This document shows positions 63,686-64,000 of a DNA stretch of 64,000 bases, piece by piece. This DNA comes from Paragordius varius. Taxonomy: Eukaryota > Nematomorpha. Within the stretch, counting starts at the first letter, position 1, and every line of letters begins with the position of its first letter. The stretch lies in contig OZ176056.1 in NCBI GenBank assembly GCA_964247055.1, positions 8,928,001-8,992,000 of the forward strand, read 5' to 3'. A program made the translations under genes and the position numbers. The notes beneath the pieces are model-generated. The model was not told the origin of the DNA and made no database searches. It worked only from the letters and a program-made list of their open reading frames with translations.

Positions 63686-64000
63686 ATGTTTAAAGTACCG
63701 TATGGTAGAGCGTTTTTTCAAACGTTTTTTGAATCTTTCTGCACAGCAGTAGGTATTTATTCTTATAATTATAGTTAAACCAAATATCTCCGTAACTGCG
63801 AAAACTTTTCGCTTGGCTAAATGTGGGAAACTTTCAATATATCATCTAAATGATGCAGTTAAAATACGGGGTTGGCTTATTCATTCTCGGTACGATCATA
63901 AGTTTTTGGTGGTTAAAGATGAAACTGGTACTGTACAAGTTTTGTTGGATTATTTTTGTACTCAAATTTTTGCGGATGAAAGCGCAATTGATTTCAAAGA
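63686..64000 (+). CDS. DARS2: DARS2 5' part, right-arm copy, cut by window end
   Basis: The 5' exon 63686-63752 reads MFKVPYGRAFFQTFFESFCT then AV and ends in phase 1. It would be a mitochondrial presequence with few charged residues. A 22-base segment with GT-AG borders (63753-63774) is followed by the main exon from 63775 (VKPNISVTAKTFRLAKCGKL ...), the OB-fold anticodon-binding domain with HKFLVVKDETGTVQVLLD, open to the window edge. The frame is consistent here, unlike in the left arm. The rest of the gene, including all catalytic motifs, lies outside the window. Confidence 0.75.

Overview
The window is AT-rich nuclear DNA (roughly three quarters A+T) from an invertebrate animal. Every host gene I can assemble is split by GT-AG introns, and the readable proteins are metazoan: a mitochondrial aspartyl-tRNA synthetase (DARS2), the iron-sulfur assembly WD40 protein CIAO1, an MPP2/MPP6 (Varicose)-type MAGUK scaffold, a secreted chitin-binding (peritrophin-A) protein, and an orphan secreted protein of 19 exons. 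The chitin-binding exon fits an arthropod-like or other chitin-using animal. I cannot name the phylum.

The dominant structure is a very large inverted repeat. The left arm (about 4.65-24.5 kb; its outer end, with the rest of DARS2, lies at 2.2-4.65 kb) reappears in reverse as the right arm (about 40.8-64.0 kb, cut by the window edge). Both carry, from outside in, DARS2, CIAO1 and the orphan gene. Anchor pairs are 4993/63657, 8440/60438, 10029/56610 and 23310/41998. Coding parts differ by about 2%; introns and spacers differ more and carry arm-specific insertions. The single-copy middle (about 26.4-38.8 kb) holds the MAGUK gene (+) and the chitin-binding gene (-), whose 3.8 kb intron contains a hAT transposon invaded by a Helitron-like element.

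The arms are not equally healthy. In the right arm CIAO1 (7 exons), the orphan gene (19 exons, 886 codons) and the visible part of DARS2 are open with consistent intron phases. In the left arm each of the three has a frame-breaking difference: a +2 change in CIAO1 exon 1, a 13-base loss in orphan-gene exon 17, and a net frame change in the DARS2 5' exon. The palindrome could be a real duplication with one arm decaying, or two divergent haplotypes joined head to head by assembly.

DARS2 and CIAO1 are divergent, with only 28 bases between their best start codons. Mobile DNA is dense: a Tc1/mariner-like MITE family, a MITE family with internal subrepeats, two further inverted-repeat families, two hAT elements, Helitron-like copies, a possible LINE tail, and a small LTR element present only in the right arm.
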